The notes beneath the pieces are model-generated. The model was not told the DNA's origin. It searched no databases and saw nothing but the letters and a program-made list of their open reading frames with translations. Below are positions 24,878-34,190 of a DNA stretch of 47,666 nucleotides, piece after piece; the first letter of the stretch is position 1, and each line of letters begins with the position of its first letter. Location of the stretch: contig NZ_JAFREP010000053.1 of the NCBI RefSeq assembly GCF_017377855.1, positions 1-47,666 on the forward strand, in the 5' to 3' direction. Both the position numbers and the translations under genes were made by a program. This DNA is from Acanthopleuribacter pedis. GTDB lineage: Bacteria; Acidobacteriota; Holophagae; Acanthopleuribacterales; Acanthopleuribacteraceae.

Positions 24878-26763
24878 CGGTCGTCCAAATCAAAAAAAGC
24901 GGCGTCGCGACATTCCACCGTGGGCACCACCAGCGCGCGGTCCAACATGTTGTTGTACTGCTCACAACAGGTTTCCGAGATCAACAGGCACCCGTGGCAG
25001 GCGGCCCCGCTCAAGTAACGCTCTTCCTCGCGGCTCTGGGGGTCGTGCATCGCGCATACCGGATCGTTGCTGCACAACTCGCCCAGCGTGCGCGCGTAAC
25101 GCAGGCTGTCCTCGAAACGACGCGCCACCTCGATCAAACCCCCCAAGGTCCCCTCCGAGGCCGAACTCCAGGTGTAAATCAAAATGCCGTAACCGCGCTT
25201 TTCCGGTAAGGCGTAAATCCTTTCCTTCAACGCAGTTGCGCTGTAACCGCAGCTCACCGAGACGGCCGTAATCAACAGGTGCGCCAGCGAGTGCAACATG
25301 TAAAAGGCCGCACCGGGAAACTGGCGTTCTCCCGCATCGTTGCGGTCCTTCCACAGCGCAAAACCGCGCTTGAGCGATTCCGTTCGTTTCTGGGTTCCTT
25401 CCTGTTGAAGCCAGGCCTCGATGGCGTCGGGGCAGAATTCCAAGAAGACGCCTTCGCCTTGGTTTTCAATTGCCGGTAACCATGTGATTGGTTCTGGATC
25501 GGTTAAGGTAGGCGTGTTTTTGGGCCGACGCTTGTATTGGCCGTTAATTTCCGGCATGTCCGGTTTAAAGCGCGTGAAACCGATTTGTGCCACCACCTCG
25601 GTTAGGCGGTGGACCAAGGTGATGTTTTTCACCCGGCTGGTTAACCAGTCGGGCAGGTTGTCCAATCGGCGCTTGCGCGCGTGGAAGCGGTGGTCGTCGG
25701 TGGGTTTGGTTTCGGTCGGGTACAAACCGCCGATTTCCATGGGGCCGTCGGCGAATGCCGCGAATTCTTCATCTTTGAGGCTTGGCCGTTCCGGTGACGG
25801 GGCGGCATTGGTAAGACTTTGGTATTCTGCCCAAGCTTGAGCGCCGCTCCAGGTCTTGCGAACCTCTTCCCAAATATCGCCTTGTTGGTAAACCATCAGG
25901 AACAGCGCTTCATTAAACCCACTCATTTGCGCCTGGTTTTCGCGAAGCAGGTCGCGCAGGGGGTTCTTTTGCTCGGGTAACCAAATCGAGGTGACTTTTT
26001 GGCTGAAATAAGCGTTGCTGGCGCTGCGAATCAACAGCTTGGATTGTTGATCGTTGCATTCTTCCTGGACATAGTAGCCGATCCAAGGAACGGCGCCGTT
26101 GCATTTGCCTAGGATGGCGGTGTCGGGCCGCGTCGCTTTGGTTAAACGTTCGTAGCGGGTGCCGTCGTCGTTGCGGATGAACACCTCGGACAAATCGTTG
26201 CCCGAGCCGCCTTCGTCCAGCCACAACTGTTCGCCCCGATGCGGCTTGGCCTCCGCCCCGTAAAGGAAGTAGTACCAGTCGATGTCGTCGAGGTGGCCGT
26301 TTTCGCAAGCACGCACAAAACGCAGCGGGGTCACGCTCATTTTTCCGTAAGGCGGAAGATGCGCTTTGCCGCTTTGTAAATAGTCGTGTTTGAACAAGGG
26401 CCGGGTGCGGTAGGTCTTGCCGTCGCGTTCCAGGGTTTCGTCGATTAGTCCCACAAACCACAGCGGAAACAACAGGGTGTTAATACCGGGCCCCGTTTGG
26501 GTGTCGCCCTCGTCGTCAAGCGGCGGTTCGTGCAAGCTCAGTTTCTTGAGACCCAGATGGTTCTGTAGGTAGCGAATCAAACGGGGTTCGGTAATTTTGC
26601 GGCCCCGCTGCCAGTGGTTCAAACCGGGAATTAACACCGATTCATCCGGCAAATCCAACATGGCGCCGGGCCCATAGGTGGTGATCAACTGGCTGCGGTT
26701 GAGCTGGCCTTTCGCGCGGGGTTTTTGTTTGTTTTTGCGGCCGGACCGCTGTTGCGCCGTCAT
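24874..26763 (-). CDS. drmB: DISARM protein DrmB (DUF1998)
   Basis: A 629-residue partner of the DrmA helicase. The N-terminus has the family phrase NRSQLITTYGPGAMLDLPD. The C-terminal DUF1998 domain includes HSLAHLLI, TALKERIYALP and YTWSSASEGTLGGLIE, followed by a cysteine cluster that should bind zinc (LCSNDPVC, CHGCLL, TCCEQYNN). The start at 26763 shares ATGA with the drmA stop (26760-26763) and has AAGGAG eight bases upstream; a longer frame to 26841 would overlap drmA and is unlikely. DrmAB form the core of DISARM and load on phage DNA with 5' ends; that role is taken from the literature. Confidence 0.95.
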   Translation of the reverse strand: MTAQQRSGRKNKQKPRAKGQLNRSQLITTYGPGAMLDLPDESVLIPGLNHWQRGRKITEPRLIRYLQNHLGLKKLSLHEPPLDDEGDTQTGPGINTLLFPLWFVGLIDETLERDGKTYRTRPLFKHDYLQSGKAHLPPYGKMSVTPLRFVRACENGHLDDIDWYYFLYGAEAKPHRGEQLWLDEGGSGNDLSEVFIRNDDGTRYERLTKATRPDTAILGKCNGAVPWIGYYVQEECNDQQSKLLIRSASNAYFSQKVTSIWLPEQKNPLRDLLRENQAQMSGFNEALFLMVYQQGDIWEEVRKTWSGAQAWAEYQSLTNAAPSPERPSLKDEEFAAFADGPMEIGGLYPTETKPTDDHRFHARKRRLDNLPDWLTSRVKNITLVHRLTEVVAQIGFTRFKPDMPEINGQYKRRPKNTPTLTDPEPITWLPAIENQGEGVFLEFCPDAIEAWLQQEGTQKRTESLKRGFALWKDRNDAGERQFPGAAFYMLHSLAHLLITAVSVSCGYSATALKERIYALPEKRGYGILIYTWSSASEGTLGGLIEVARRFEDSLRYARTLGELCSNDPVCAMHDPQSREEERYLSGAACHGCLLISETCCEQYNNMLDRALVVPTVECRDAAFFDLDDR

Positions 26764-29700
26764 GTCATATTCTCCTTGCCGTAACCGGTCGGATAATGAA
26801 TAAACAAGTTCGTTTTGGGTTCCACCTCGCGCATGCTCCACTGGGCGGTGAAGTGTTCTTCCCCTGCTTTGAATTGGTTGGGCACAATTCGGCCCGCATC
26901 GTGGAGCAGCGGGTAACCGTCGCGTTTGTCATAGGCGAAGCGGTTCCCGCGCGGTTTGGCCAAATCGCCCCAGGTTTGCAGCAGGAAGGCGACGCGGTCT
27001 TGGAAAAACCGTTGCCATTTTTCGCCTTCTTCCGCATCCATCGGCTGGTGGTTGCGCACGCGTTCGGTGAGGATGGCGGCAATCCGTTCGGTGAGTTCGC
27101 CGCGGTACGTTTCGATATAGGCGGCGCCGTTGGGGGGCGTCAACTCGGGAATCAAGTGACGGGCCAAGGCGACGACCACGGCAGCCAAACCCCGGTCGAG
27201 CGCGCGGGCGCTGAACGGGGTGACGCTGTTGATTTCTACCGAGCGGTAGAAGCAGGCGTGCCAAAACCCAAAATTCTCGTAGTGGGAGCGGTCGCGTGGG
27301 CGGTGGATGTTGAGCAGGTTGACGACCAGGCCGGGTCGGTTGGGATCGCGACCGACCCGACTGGTGGCTTGGATGTATTCGGAGGTACTTTTGGGTTGAC
27401 CCAAAACCACCATCAAACCGAGGCGCACGATGTCCAAACCGACCTGAATCATGTTGGTGGCGAGGGCGACGTCGACGCTGTCACCGGCGTGGTGGGGTTC
27501 GGCCAGGCGGGCTTTGCCCTTGGCCACCTTGTGGGTTGCCACCCGCGAGGTGAGTTCCACCACCTCGCGAAGTTTGGGACGGTTCGCGAAGGAGCCGGTC
27601 GTTTCATCCATGCGTTTGCGCACGCTGTAATTGGTCAAACGCGAGGCGATTTCATCTTCAACAATACGCCGTGTGCCGCCCAGTTCGCGCAAGGTATTGA
27701 AATAACCAAGCACGGTCATGTACGGGTCGGCCGGGTTGTTGGGGTTGTCGGCACCGCCGTGTTCCAGGTAACGCTTGTTGGCCGCCGCCAGCAACGCCAA
27801 GTAACTACGCAGCAGCGAAACCTTTAAGCTGCGACCCTGGGCGGCCACGCCCAGGTAGAGACGGGCGCGATCCTTGTGGGCGGTGTCGGTTTTGGCAAAA
27901 AAGATGTCGTCGCGGTTGAGGCCCGGCGGCGGAAAAATGCTGACCCGTTCGCGGCCGAACAAGGCCTGAATCTGCGATTCGGCGCGGCGCACGGTGGCGG
28001 TCGAGGCCACGATTTTGGGGCCGTAACCGGTATCCGCGCGCATCAACGCGTCCAGCGCGGTTTCGTAGAGGCCGGCCATGGTGCCCAGCGGGCCCGAGAT
28101 CAGGTGTAGCTCGTCCTGAATCACCAGGTCCGGCGGCGGCAACGGCTGTTTGAGTTTTTTGCCCGGTCGCTTTTTGGCGAGGCCGGGATCGTGGGGGCCG
28201 TAATAACGTTCCTCGTCGTAACGGGTGACTTTGCCGAACAACACGCCGGGTTCGCCGCGCCAGGGGAGGGCCGCGAACTTGTCAGCGGTGGCGATCATAA
28301 AACAAGGGATGCGCTTGTAGAGCGGTTCGTCCACGGCCACGATCGGCAAGCCGAGCGGGTTGCGGTTCACCGTGAAATCGCAATCGGTGTTCAGGCACTG
28401 GATGCGCAAATCTTCGGGTTGGCGCGCGTCGGGTTCCAGCTTAAAACTGGGCGGTGTGAATTTGAGGCCGCACCAGGGACAGCGCTGCAGCGGGATCGGC
28501 GATTCCTTGCCGGCTTCCCGTTGGAAGCGCTGCAGCTTGGTGCGCGCGGCGTAGGGGTTGTTGTCGCCGCTTTTACCCAGCACGTTGGGGGTGGCGGCCT
28601 GGCCGACCCAGAGGCCGATTTCAAAGGGGCGTTCGCCCAGTTGGGCCGCGTTGGGGCCCTCGCGGCGTTCCATCTCCATGGCGCAGATCAGGCCGGCGGC
28701 GCGGTCCATTTGGTCCAAGGTCAACAGGCGCAGGGTGTAGCGCATCAGCACGGTCAGACCGCCGCCCTCCGGGCCGGGCAGGCGCAGGCGGCGCAAGGCC
28801 AGCGTGAACGCGGCCAGGCCCAGGTAGGCCTCCGTTTTACCGCCGCCCGTCGGGAAAAAGAGCAGGTCGACCAGTTCGCGGTCCGCGTGGCCGGGGTCGA
28901 TCAGGCCGCACAGGTTGGTGAGCAGGAAACCGATCTGGAACGGACGCCAGGCCGCCGGCTTGGCCGGGTCTTGCTTCAGGGCGGCGCGGATCGCTTGGGG
29001 TTGGATGCCGCGTTCGACCGCGTCGCGTCGGTAAAAGGCCGCCGCCACGGTGCGGTTGGCGATTTGGAACGCGGTCAGCACGGTGGGGTCCTGCAAGGCG
29101 TCGAGGCCGGCCTGCATGCGCGCCGCTACCCGTGCGGCGTGGTTCGTCATCTGCTCGGCGCCGGGTCGACGGTCGTCGTTGAGGTCGGCCAAGGTGGCTT
29201 GTTCCCGTTCCAGGTGCGCCGCGAAGCCGTCCAGCAGCGGTTGCAGCATGGCGCGGGTTTGCGCGGCGTCGGCCCGGCCGAGCGCGGTCATCTCGGCCTG
29301 AAGCTCGGGGATCTTGGGATGGTCCACCTTGTAAACCGGCGCGGTCGGCATCCATTCGGTGGCCACGCTGGTGCAGTGTCCGTCGCTGACCCGCGCGGTG
29401 ACCGCCACGTTGTGGCCGACGGCGTATTGGCGCACGTCGCGGTACTGAATGTCGGCGATGTTTTCGTCGTGGTCGTCGTCGCGCCCGCCGCGCGGGTTGG
29501 TGCGCGCCACCAGCGGGTGGTCGGCGCGCAGCGTGATTTTGGCTTGGAAGGCGCAAGCGCGGTCTCGCAAACGGCCGGGCTCGGGATCGCGGTTGTTGAC
29601 GAGGTAGAGCGAGAAGGCGCGGGTGTCGGCGGGTAACTTGGTGGCGCCTTGCACGGGACGCATCGCGGTGCGCAGTTCCATGCCGCCGCTGTCGGCGATG

Positions 29701-30182
29701 GGCAGGGTCTGCTTGTCCGCGACCGGGACGGCCAGGTGATGGGCGCGCGGGAACCGGCGCCAGGCCCCGAACACGTCGTGCCCGGCCGGGCCCTTGTCGG
29801 CGCCGCCGGCTTGGACCACCGCGCTCGGGTCTTCCGGTTGGTAATCACCCCAGCTCAGATCCACCTGGAGCACGGTGGTTTGCGGTGGGACCAGGACGGT
29901 GAGGCCCATCGAGGAGGGGAAAAAGCTGCGCCGAATGACGATGCGGTCGTCCTGTTCCTTTTGGTCCTCGCTATCGGTTTCCAGGTCGTCGTCGTCCTCG
30001 CCGTCGTCGCGCCGGTCCTCCGCTTTGCTGCGGTAGGGAATCAAAAAGCCGGTCAGGTAAAAGCGGCTGGGTGCGTTGTCGAGCAGTTCGGTCTGGTGGT
30101 TGGGGTCCTGTTCGTCGGGACCGACCAGGTCGAGGCGCAAGGTGTTGACGAGTTGATCGCGCACTTGGGCAGAGGTGGTCAT
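26760..30182 (-). CDS. drmA: DISARM helicase DrmA
   Basis: A 1140-residue superfamily 2 helicase. Motif I is FFPTGGGKTEAY (about residue 445), motif II is a DEAH variant in VIQDELHLISG (~690), motif III is ASTATVRR (~720), and motifs V/VI are ATNMIQVGLDI and YIQATSRVGRD (~910-945). Four cysteines in CPWCGLKF and CLNTDCDF, between motifs I and II, suggest a zinc-binding insertion. An acidic Asp/Glu-rich stretch lies near residues 55-75. It starts 49 bases after drmMI and overlaps drmB by four bases. With DrmB it is the DNA-translocating core of DISARM. Confidence 0.95.
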   Translation of the reverse strand: MTTSAQVRDQLVNTLRLDLVGPDEQDPNHQTELLDNAPSRFYLTGFLIPYRSKAEDRRDDGEDDDDLETDSEDQKEQDDRIVIRRSFFPSSMGLTVLVPPQTTVLQVDLSWGDYQPEDPSAVVQAGGADKGPAGHDVFGAWRRFPRAHHLAVPVADKQTLPIADSGGMELRTAMRPVQGATKLPADTRAFSLYLVNNRDPEPGRLRDRACAFQAKITLRADHPLVARTNPRGGRDDDHDENIADIQYRDVRQYAVGHNVAVTARVSDGHCTSVATEWMPTAPVYKVDHPKIPELQAEMTALGRADAAQTRAMLQPLLDGFAAHLEREQATLADLNDDRRPGAEQMTNHAARVAARMQAGLDALQDPTVLTAFQIANRTVAAAFYRRDAVERGIQPQAIRAALKQDPAKPAAWRPFQIGFLLTNLCGLIDPGHADRELVDLLFFPTGGGKTEAYLGLAAFTLALRRLRLPGPEGGGLTVLMRYTLRLLTLDQMDRAAGLICAMEMERREGPNAAQLGERPFEIGLWVGQAATPNVLGKSGDNNPYAARTKLQRFQREAGKESPIPLQRCPWCGLKFTPPSFKLEPDARQPEDLRIQCLNTDCDFTVNRNPLGLPIVAVDEPLYKRIPCFMIATADKFAALPWRGEPGVLFGKVTRYDEERYYGPHDPGLAKKRPGKKLKQPLPPPDLVIQDELHLISGPLGTMAGLYETALDALMRADTGYGPKIVASTATVRRAESQIQALFGRERVSIFPPPGLNRDDIFFAKTDTAHKDRARLYLGVAAQGRSLKVSLLRSYLALLAAANKRYLEHGGADNPNNPADPYMTVLGYFNTLRELGGTRRIVEDEIASRLTNYSVRKRMDETTGSFANRPKLREVVELTSRVATHKVAKGKARLAEPHHAGDSVDVALATNMIQVGLDIVRLGLMVVLGQPKSTSEYIQATSRVGRDPNRPGLVVNLLNIHRPRDRSHYENFGFWHACFYRSVEINSVTPFSARALDRGLAAVVVALARHLIPELTPPNGAAYIETYRGELTERIAAILTERVRNHQPMDAEEGEKWQRFFQDRVAFLLQTWGDLAKPRGNRFAYDKRDGYPLLHDAGRIVPNQFKAGEEHFTAQWSMREVEPKTNLFIHYPTGYGKENMT

Positions 30183-30231
30183 GGTGGCTCCAGGGTGGCT
30201 TTGCGATGGGTGTGCAAGCGGTGTTTCAGCC

Positions 30232-33200
30232 TTACCCCATGCCTGGCAGCATGGGTTCGTCGGGTTTGGTTTTGCGCTTGCGGGTTTTGGGTTTGGCCTT
30301 GGGTTCGTCGCTTGGTTGGCCGCCGCGAGGGGCGGGGTTGGGGTTGGCGCGTTCGGCCTCGGCGCGTTCCTGGTTCAGTTCGAGCAACAAGCCGAGCACC
30401 TGGTCGCGGACCTCGTCGGGCCAGCGGTAGCGCCAGGGTTTCTTGCGTTTGCTGCCGGTATCTTCTTCCTCGTAGTCGAGCAGGTAGTCGTAACTCAGGG
30501 TGACCTGGTCCTGCCAACCGTAGGCGCGCAGGACGGCGGCGTCCATGGCGCGATGCAGCGCGCGCAGCTCTTCGATTTCGGCGTTGTCCTCTTCTTCCGG
30601 ATCGTGGAAAAGGTTGTAGGTGGCGGTCATGCCGAGGTTGTTGTCGACCATCCACTTGGCGCGGTATTCGAAGTAGGTTTTGCCGGCGGCTTCGAGTTCG
30701 GCGTTCTCACGCCAGTTCTCGGGAAAAGGAAAGGTCTCGAAGCATTTTGAAGGGGTGTAACGGAAATCGTCTTTAAGCGATGAACCAAAGTTTCTTGCCC
30801 AAACCTCATGTACTGTTGATTGAATTGTGGTGAAAGAAGCCCAGTCTTCCAAGATTATGATTGCAAGTGCTTCAGAAAAAGAGTAAGAGCTATTCATAAA
30901 TGTAGTTGAAAAATGTGGTTGATGTCTGGGGATCACTAGGACTTTTTGGACGCGTTTTTGTGCTTTGATTAATGAAGTATTTAAGCTTCCCCATTGCCAC
31001 CAGAATTCCCGCCTCTGATCTGCGATCGGGTTTCCTTTTAGTTTGTCTCTCTGTGGTTTTACTTTTGACCTTACTATTTCAAGAAGGTTCGGGTACAAGG
31101 ACGCCTGATCTAGACTCATTGTTCCGAAATTTATTGCACGACGGTGCGGTGTATGAGTTGGTGACGTATTAACTTCGGCTCCGCCTATATAAGGCTTAAT
31201 TAAGTCCTTTGCGGAGGGGTTTCTGTCTGTTATTTGGATAATCTGAGATGTAGGGGTGCTTGCGTCACGTTTGTCATTGTCGTCAAATAAAAATCCCTTG
31301 CCAAGAATAATAGAGCCCTGAAAGCTTAGTTTGTGGTTTTGTTTTAGCTTGAGAGGTTTTTTGGTGGCTTGTGATTCGTTCAAGAAAGGGGATATGACTT
31401 TTGCAGGCTTGTTGTTGAGTGTGATTTTTTCGTTTAGTAGAGGACCTTTCTTGACATGAACTATACAAGCTATTACCGCTGCTGAACCAGGCCAACAGAT
31501 CCTTTTGGTTGCGTTATAAATAAAGCTGCCGCTTTTGACTATTAATTCGAGACCCTTTTCTCGGTTTTCGCCTTGGCAAATGCTGTTAGTGGTAATAAAT
31601 CCAATGGTGCCATTGTTTTTTAGCAGATGGTGGAAACGGTGCAGAAAATGGATGCAAAGGTCAAGTGACTTTGAAGTTTCTTTTGCTCTTGTTACCAGCC
31701 AGCTATGGTAGTTTTGGCCTAGAGTGCCTGAAATTCGCTGCCCACCAAGATATGGAGGATTACCGACAATAGCATCAAATCCAGGCGTAGCTTTTCGGAA
31801 TACTTCTGGAAACTCAATTTCGATATGCAAAGGCTTGATTTGAGTATTGATTAGATCTATTACGTCATTAATATGTCTCTTATGTGAGAGGGCGTCTGAA
31901 AGTAAACTCTGATAAAATGTTCGTGTCTCCAGCCTGTTCTTTTTCTTTTGGTGGTTGAAAAAAGAAGCAAGAATTAAATCACCAGTCAGCCGCGGCAGGA
32001 ATAACTCGTTCTCCACCTCTTGGTATCTTTGTTTCTTTTCCTGGTGGTCGCCGTCGCCCAAATCGTGGATCGCGCGGCGCGCGTTGGAGACCACCTCCAC
32101 CATGCCGGTTAAATCGGCGAGCGGGCCCGGCTCCTTGTAGGGTAACCAGTGGAAACCGGTGATTTGGTCCGGGGTTAATCCCAGCAAGCTGTCGCCGCAT
32201 TTGAGCGCGTGGTCCAAAAAGGTGAAGGGTTGGTTTTTGGCCAGGGTGACCAGCCACAAACTCAACTTGGCCAGACTTACCGCGAAGGGGTTTTTGTCGA
32301 TGCCGTACAAACAGCGGCCCGCCACCAACCGGCGCGCGTGGATGATGGGGTCCTCGTCCGGCGGGATCTCGGGGAAATCTTTGTGATGGTCCCAGGCCGC
32401 CACCAACTGATCAGCTAGGAAACGGCAGCTCTCCACCAAAAAGGCGCCGGAACCCATGGCCGGATCGCAGACCTTGAGGTCGAGGATCTGGTCCGGGGTG
32501 GGATGCTCGCCGCGCTGGGCCAGCACCGGCTCCAAGGTATGGCGCACAATGGGTTCGGTCAGCGAACGCGGGGTGTAGTGGGAGCCGGTTTTGCGGCGCT
32601 CCTGGCCGGGCTGGAGGAACAAACCGGCGGGCGGGATCACATGGGGCCGGTGTTTGTTGACCCAGGGTTCCAAGGCGGCTTCGAGCGTTGCCACATCAAC
32701 GGCGGCCTTCAGCGCCTTTTCCACTTTTTTCGGCGGCTCCAGGTCGTAGCGGTTTTTGAGGTGTTTCTTGCGATCAGCCGGTTTGCAGGCGGCCAAGGCG
32801 CCCAGGTCGACGACCACGGCGTAACGGCCCAAGGCCAGCGAGGGCGCGGCGGCGGCCTGGACCTCAAAACCCATCATCGCCTCGTACACGGAACCGATGG
32901 TTTCCACGTCCAAGCCGCGGTAACTCAGCCGTTCGCCGTTTAACAGCAGCAGGTTGCGCAACACCTTGAGCAGGGTGCCGTCCGGCACGGCGGGCGGGTA
33001 AAGCCGTTTGTGCGGCGACCAGGCGCCGGTGGTGGCGCGGCCCTCCAGGAAGGGGTAGGCGTCGGGGTCAAACAAACGCCCGTAACGCGCGGCCATGTGG
33101 AACCCGCCGTGGTCGGCGCCGGTGTAAATCATGCGGAACAAGGCCAAACACTGGGCCCAGGCGCCGAAACGCTGGTCCATGGTGTCGGGGTACTGGGTTT

Positions 33201-34182
33201 CCTGGGCGCGCAGGCGCTGGAACAGGCCGGCCAGCGAATAGGCACCGGCGTAGACTTCGTCGTCGGGCATTAAACCCTGATCCTCGGCGTACAAAATGAA
33301 CACGAGCCGCATCATCACGGTTAACAGGCCGCCGTAGAGGTGTTCGGTGGTGCGGCCTTCGCCGATATGCAACAGGTTGGGGTCGGCTTTTTGGAAGCCG
33401 CGCAGCAGTTCGTCCAAGGCGGCTTGAACCTGGCCGGCGAGTTGGGTGGAGACTTCGTTCTGGTAGCGGCGGCTTTCTTCCATCAAGGCGGCCAGCCGCC
33501 TCTCCTGGCGCGCCACCACGACCAGGCTGTCGTCGAGCAGCATGTTCATGGCGGCGAACAAGGTGCGTCCGCTCGGGGTGGCCATGTCGGCGACGGGGAA
33601 GTCGAGGTGGCCCGGTGACTCGCCGCGCGGCGCGTAAATCAAACGCAGGGTGTCGCCGTTGCAAAGCAGGCCGGCGGGGCTGTTCAGCTCGCGCAGCAAG
33701 CGCAGGAAGCGGTTCATCGGGCTCACCCGCCAGGAACCTTGGTCGTCGTGGTCGCGGTTGCGGTCCAGGTTGACCCCCGCCGGTTCCACCTGGATCACCA
33801 GCGGGGCCGGGCCTTCTCGCGCGCTGTCGAAGGGATCACACACCACATAAGTTGGCGCCAGGTGCAGTTGCAGGTCTTCCAAATAGGCGTGGAACCGCTC
33901 GGGGATCGGCGGCCCGTCCGGTGCGCCCGCCAGCTGCTTGGGCTCCCAGTTCCAGAGATCGAAGGCGAGCGCGGGCAGGTCGCTGATGCGGTAGCTGTCG
34001 GCGTCGTCGGCGTAGGTTTTGGGTTGCAGGGTGTGGGCCTGGTAACGCTGGTGTTCGGCCATGACTTGGCGCGGCAGGACCAGGCCGAAGCGGTCGAGCG
34101 CGGGTGGGGTGACCACCAGGCCGACGGGTTGAATTTCGCTGAGCCACTGTCGGTGGGTCCAAATGTTGACATCTTCGCGCAT
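30232..34182 (-). CDS. drmMI: DISARM class 1 adenine methyltransferase DrmMI
   Basis: A 1316-residue N6-adenine DNA methyltransferase that should mark host DNA as self. Motif I is DPAMGSGAFLVESC (about residue 571) and catalytic motif IV is IVGNPPYLGG (~808). A target-recognition region and a helical C-terminus follow. Start 34182 has AGGAG five bases upstream and lies eight bases after the drmD stop; a longer frame to 34209 would overlap drmD. Most of the gene is GC-rich, but about 30.74-32.03 kb (residues ~717-1147, spanning NPPY and the following recognition region) is markedly AT-rich. That patch resembles an imported segment that could have changed the recognised sequence. The family is firm; the methylated site is unknown. 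Confidence 0.93.
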   Translation of the reverse strand: MREDVNIWTHRQWLSEIQPVGLVVTPPALDRFGLVLPRQVMAEHQRYQAHTLQPKTYADDADSYRISDLPALAFDLWNWEPKQLAGAPDGPPIPERFHAYLEDLQLHLAPTYVVCDPFDSAREGPAPLVIQVEPAGVNLDRNRDHDDQGSWRVSPMNRFLRLLRELNSPAGLLCNGDTLRLIYAPRGESPGHLDFPVADMATPSGRTLFAAMNMLLDDSLVVVARQERRLAALMEESRRYQNEVSTQLAGQVQAALDELLRGFQKADPNLLHIGEGRTTEHLYGGLLTVMMRLVFILYAEDQGLMPDDEVYAGAYSLAGLFQRLRAQETQYPDTMDQRFGAWAQCLALFRMIYTGADHGGFHMAARYGRLFDPDAYPFLEGRATTGAWSPHKRLYPPAVPDGTLLKVLRNLLLLNGERLSYRGLDVETIGSVYEAMMGFEVQAAAAPSLALGRYAVVVDLGALAACKPADRKKHLKNRYDLEPPKKVEKALKAAVDVATLEAALEPWVNKHRPHVIPPAGLFLQPGQERRKTGSHYTPRSLTEPIVRHTLEPVLAQRGEHPTPDQILDLKVCDPAMGSGAFLVESCRFLADQLVAAWDHHKDFPEIPPDEDPIIHARRLVAGRCLYGIDKNPFAVSLAKLSLWLVTLAKNQPFTFLDHALKCGDSLLGLTPDQITGFHWLPYKEPGPLADLTGMVEVVSNARRAIHDLGDGDHQEKKQRYQEVENELFLPRLTGDLILASFFNHQKKKNRLETRTFYQSLLSDALSHKRHINDVIDLINTQIKPLHIEIEFPEVFRKATPGFDAIVGNPPYLGGQRISGTLGQNYHSWLVTRAKETSKSLDLCIHFLHRFHHLLKNNGTIGFITTNSICQGENREKGLELIVKSGSFIYNATKRICWPGSAAVIACIVHVKKGPLLNEKITLNNKPAKVISPFLNESQATKKPLKLKQNHKLSFQGSIILGKGFLFDDNDKRDASTPTSQIIQITDRNPSAKDLIKPYIGGAEVNTSPTHTPHRRAINFGTMSLDQASLYPNLLEIVRSKVKPQRDKLKGNPIADQRREFWWQWGSLNTSLIKAQKRVQKVLVIPRHQPHFSTTFMNSSYSFSEALAIIILEDWASFTTIQSTVHEVWARNFGSSLKDDFRYTPSKCFETFPFPENWRENAELEAAGKTYFEYRAKWMVDNNLGMTATYNLFHDPEEEDNAEIEELRALHRAMDAAVLRAYGWQDQVTLSYDYLLDYEEEDTGSKRKKPWRYRWPDEVRDQVLGLLLELNQERAEAERANPNPAPRGGQPSDEPKAKPKTRKRKTKPDEPMLPGMG
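30740..32030. other. AT-rich mosaic segment inside drmMI
   Basis: Base composition changes sharply near 32,030 and again near 30,740, with GC-rich drmMI sequence on both sides. The reading frame is uninterrupted. The segment encodes motif NPPY and the likely target-recognition domain, the expected place for specificity-changing recombination. Confidence 0.5.
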
Positions 34183-34190
34183 GAGGTCTC

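Noticed and set aside
28191..29636. 481-residue plus-strand open frame
   Set aside because: Antisense shadow of drmA, whose helicase motifs are unambiguous; high-GC codon bias produces long false frames here and over drmD and the glucanases.
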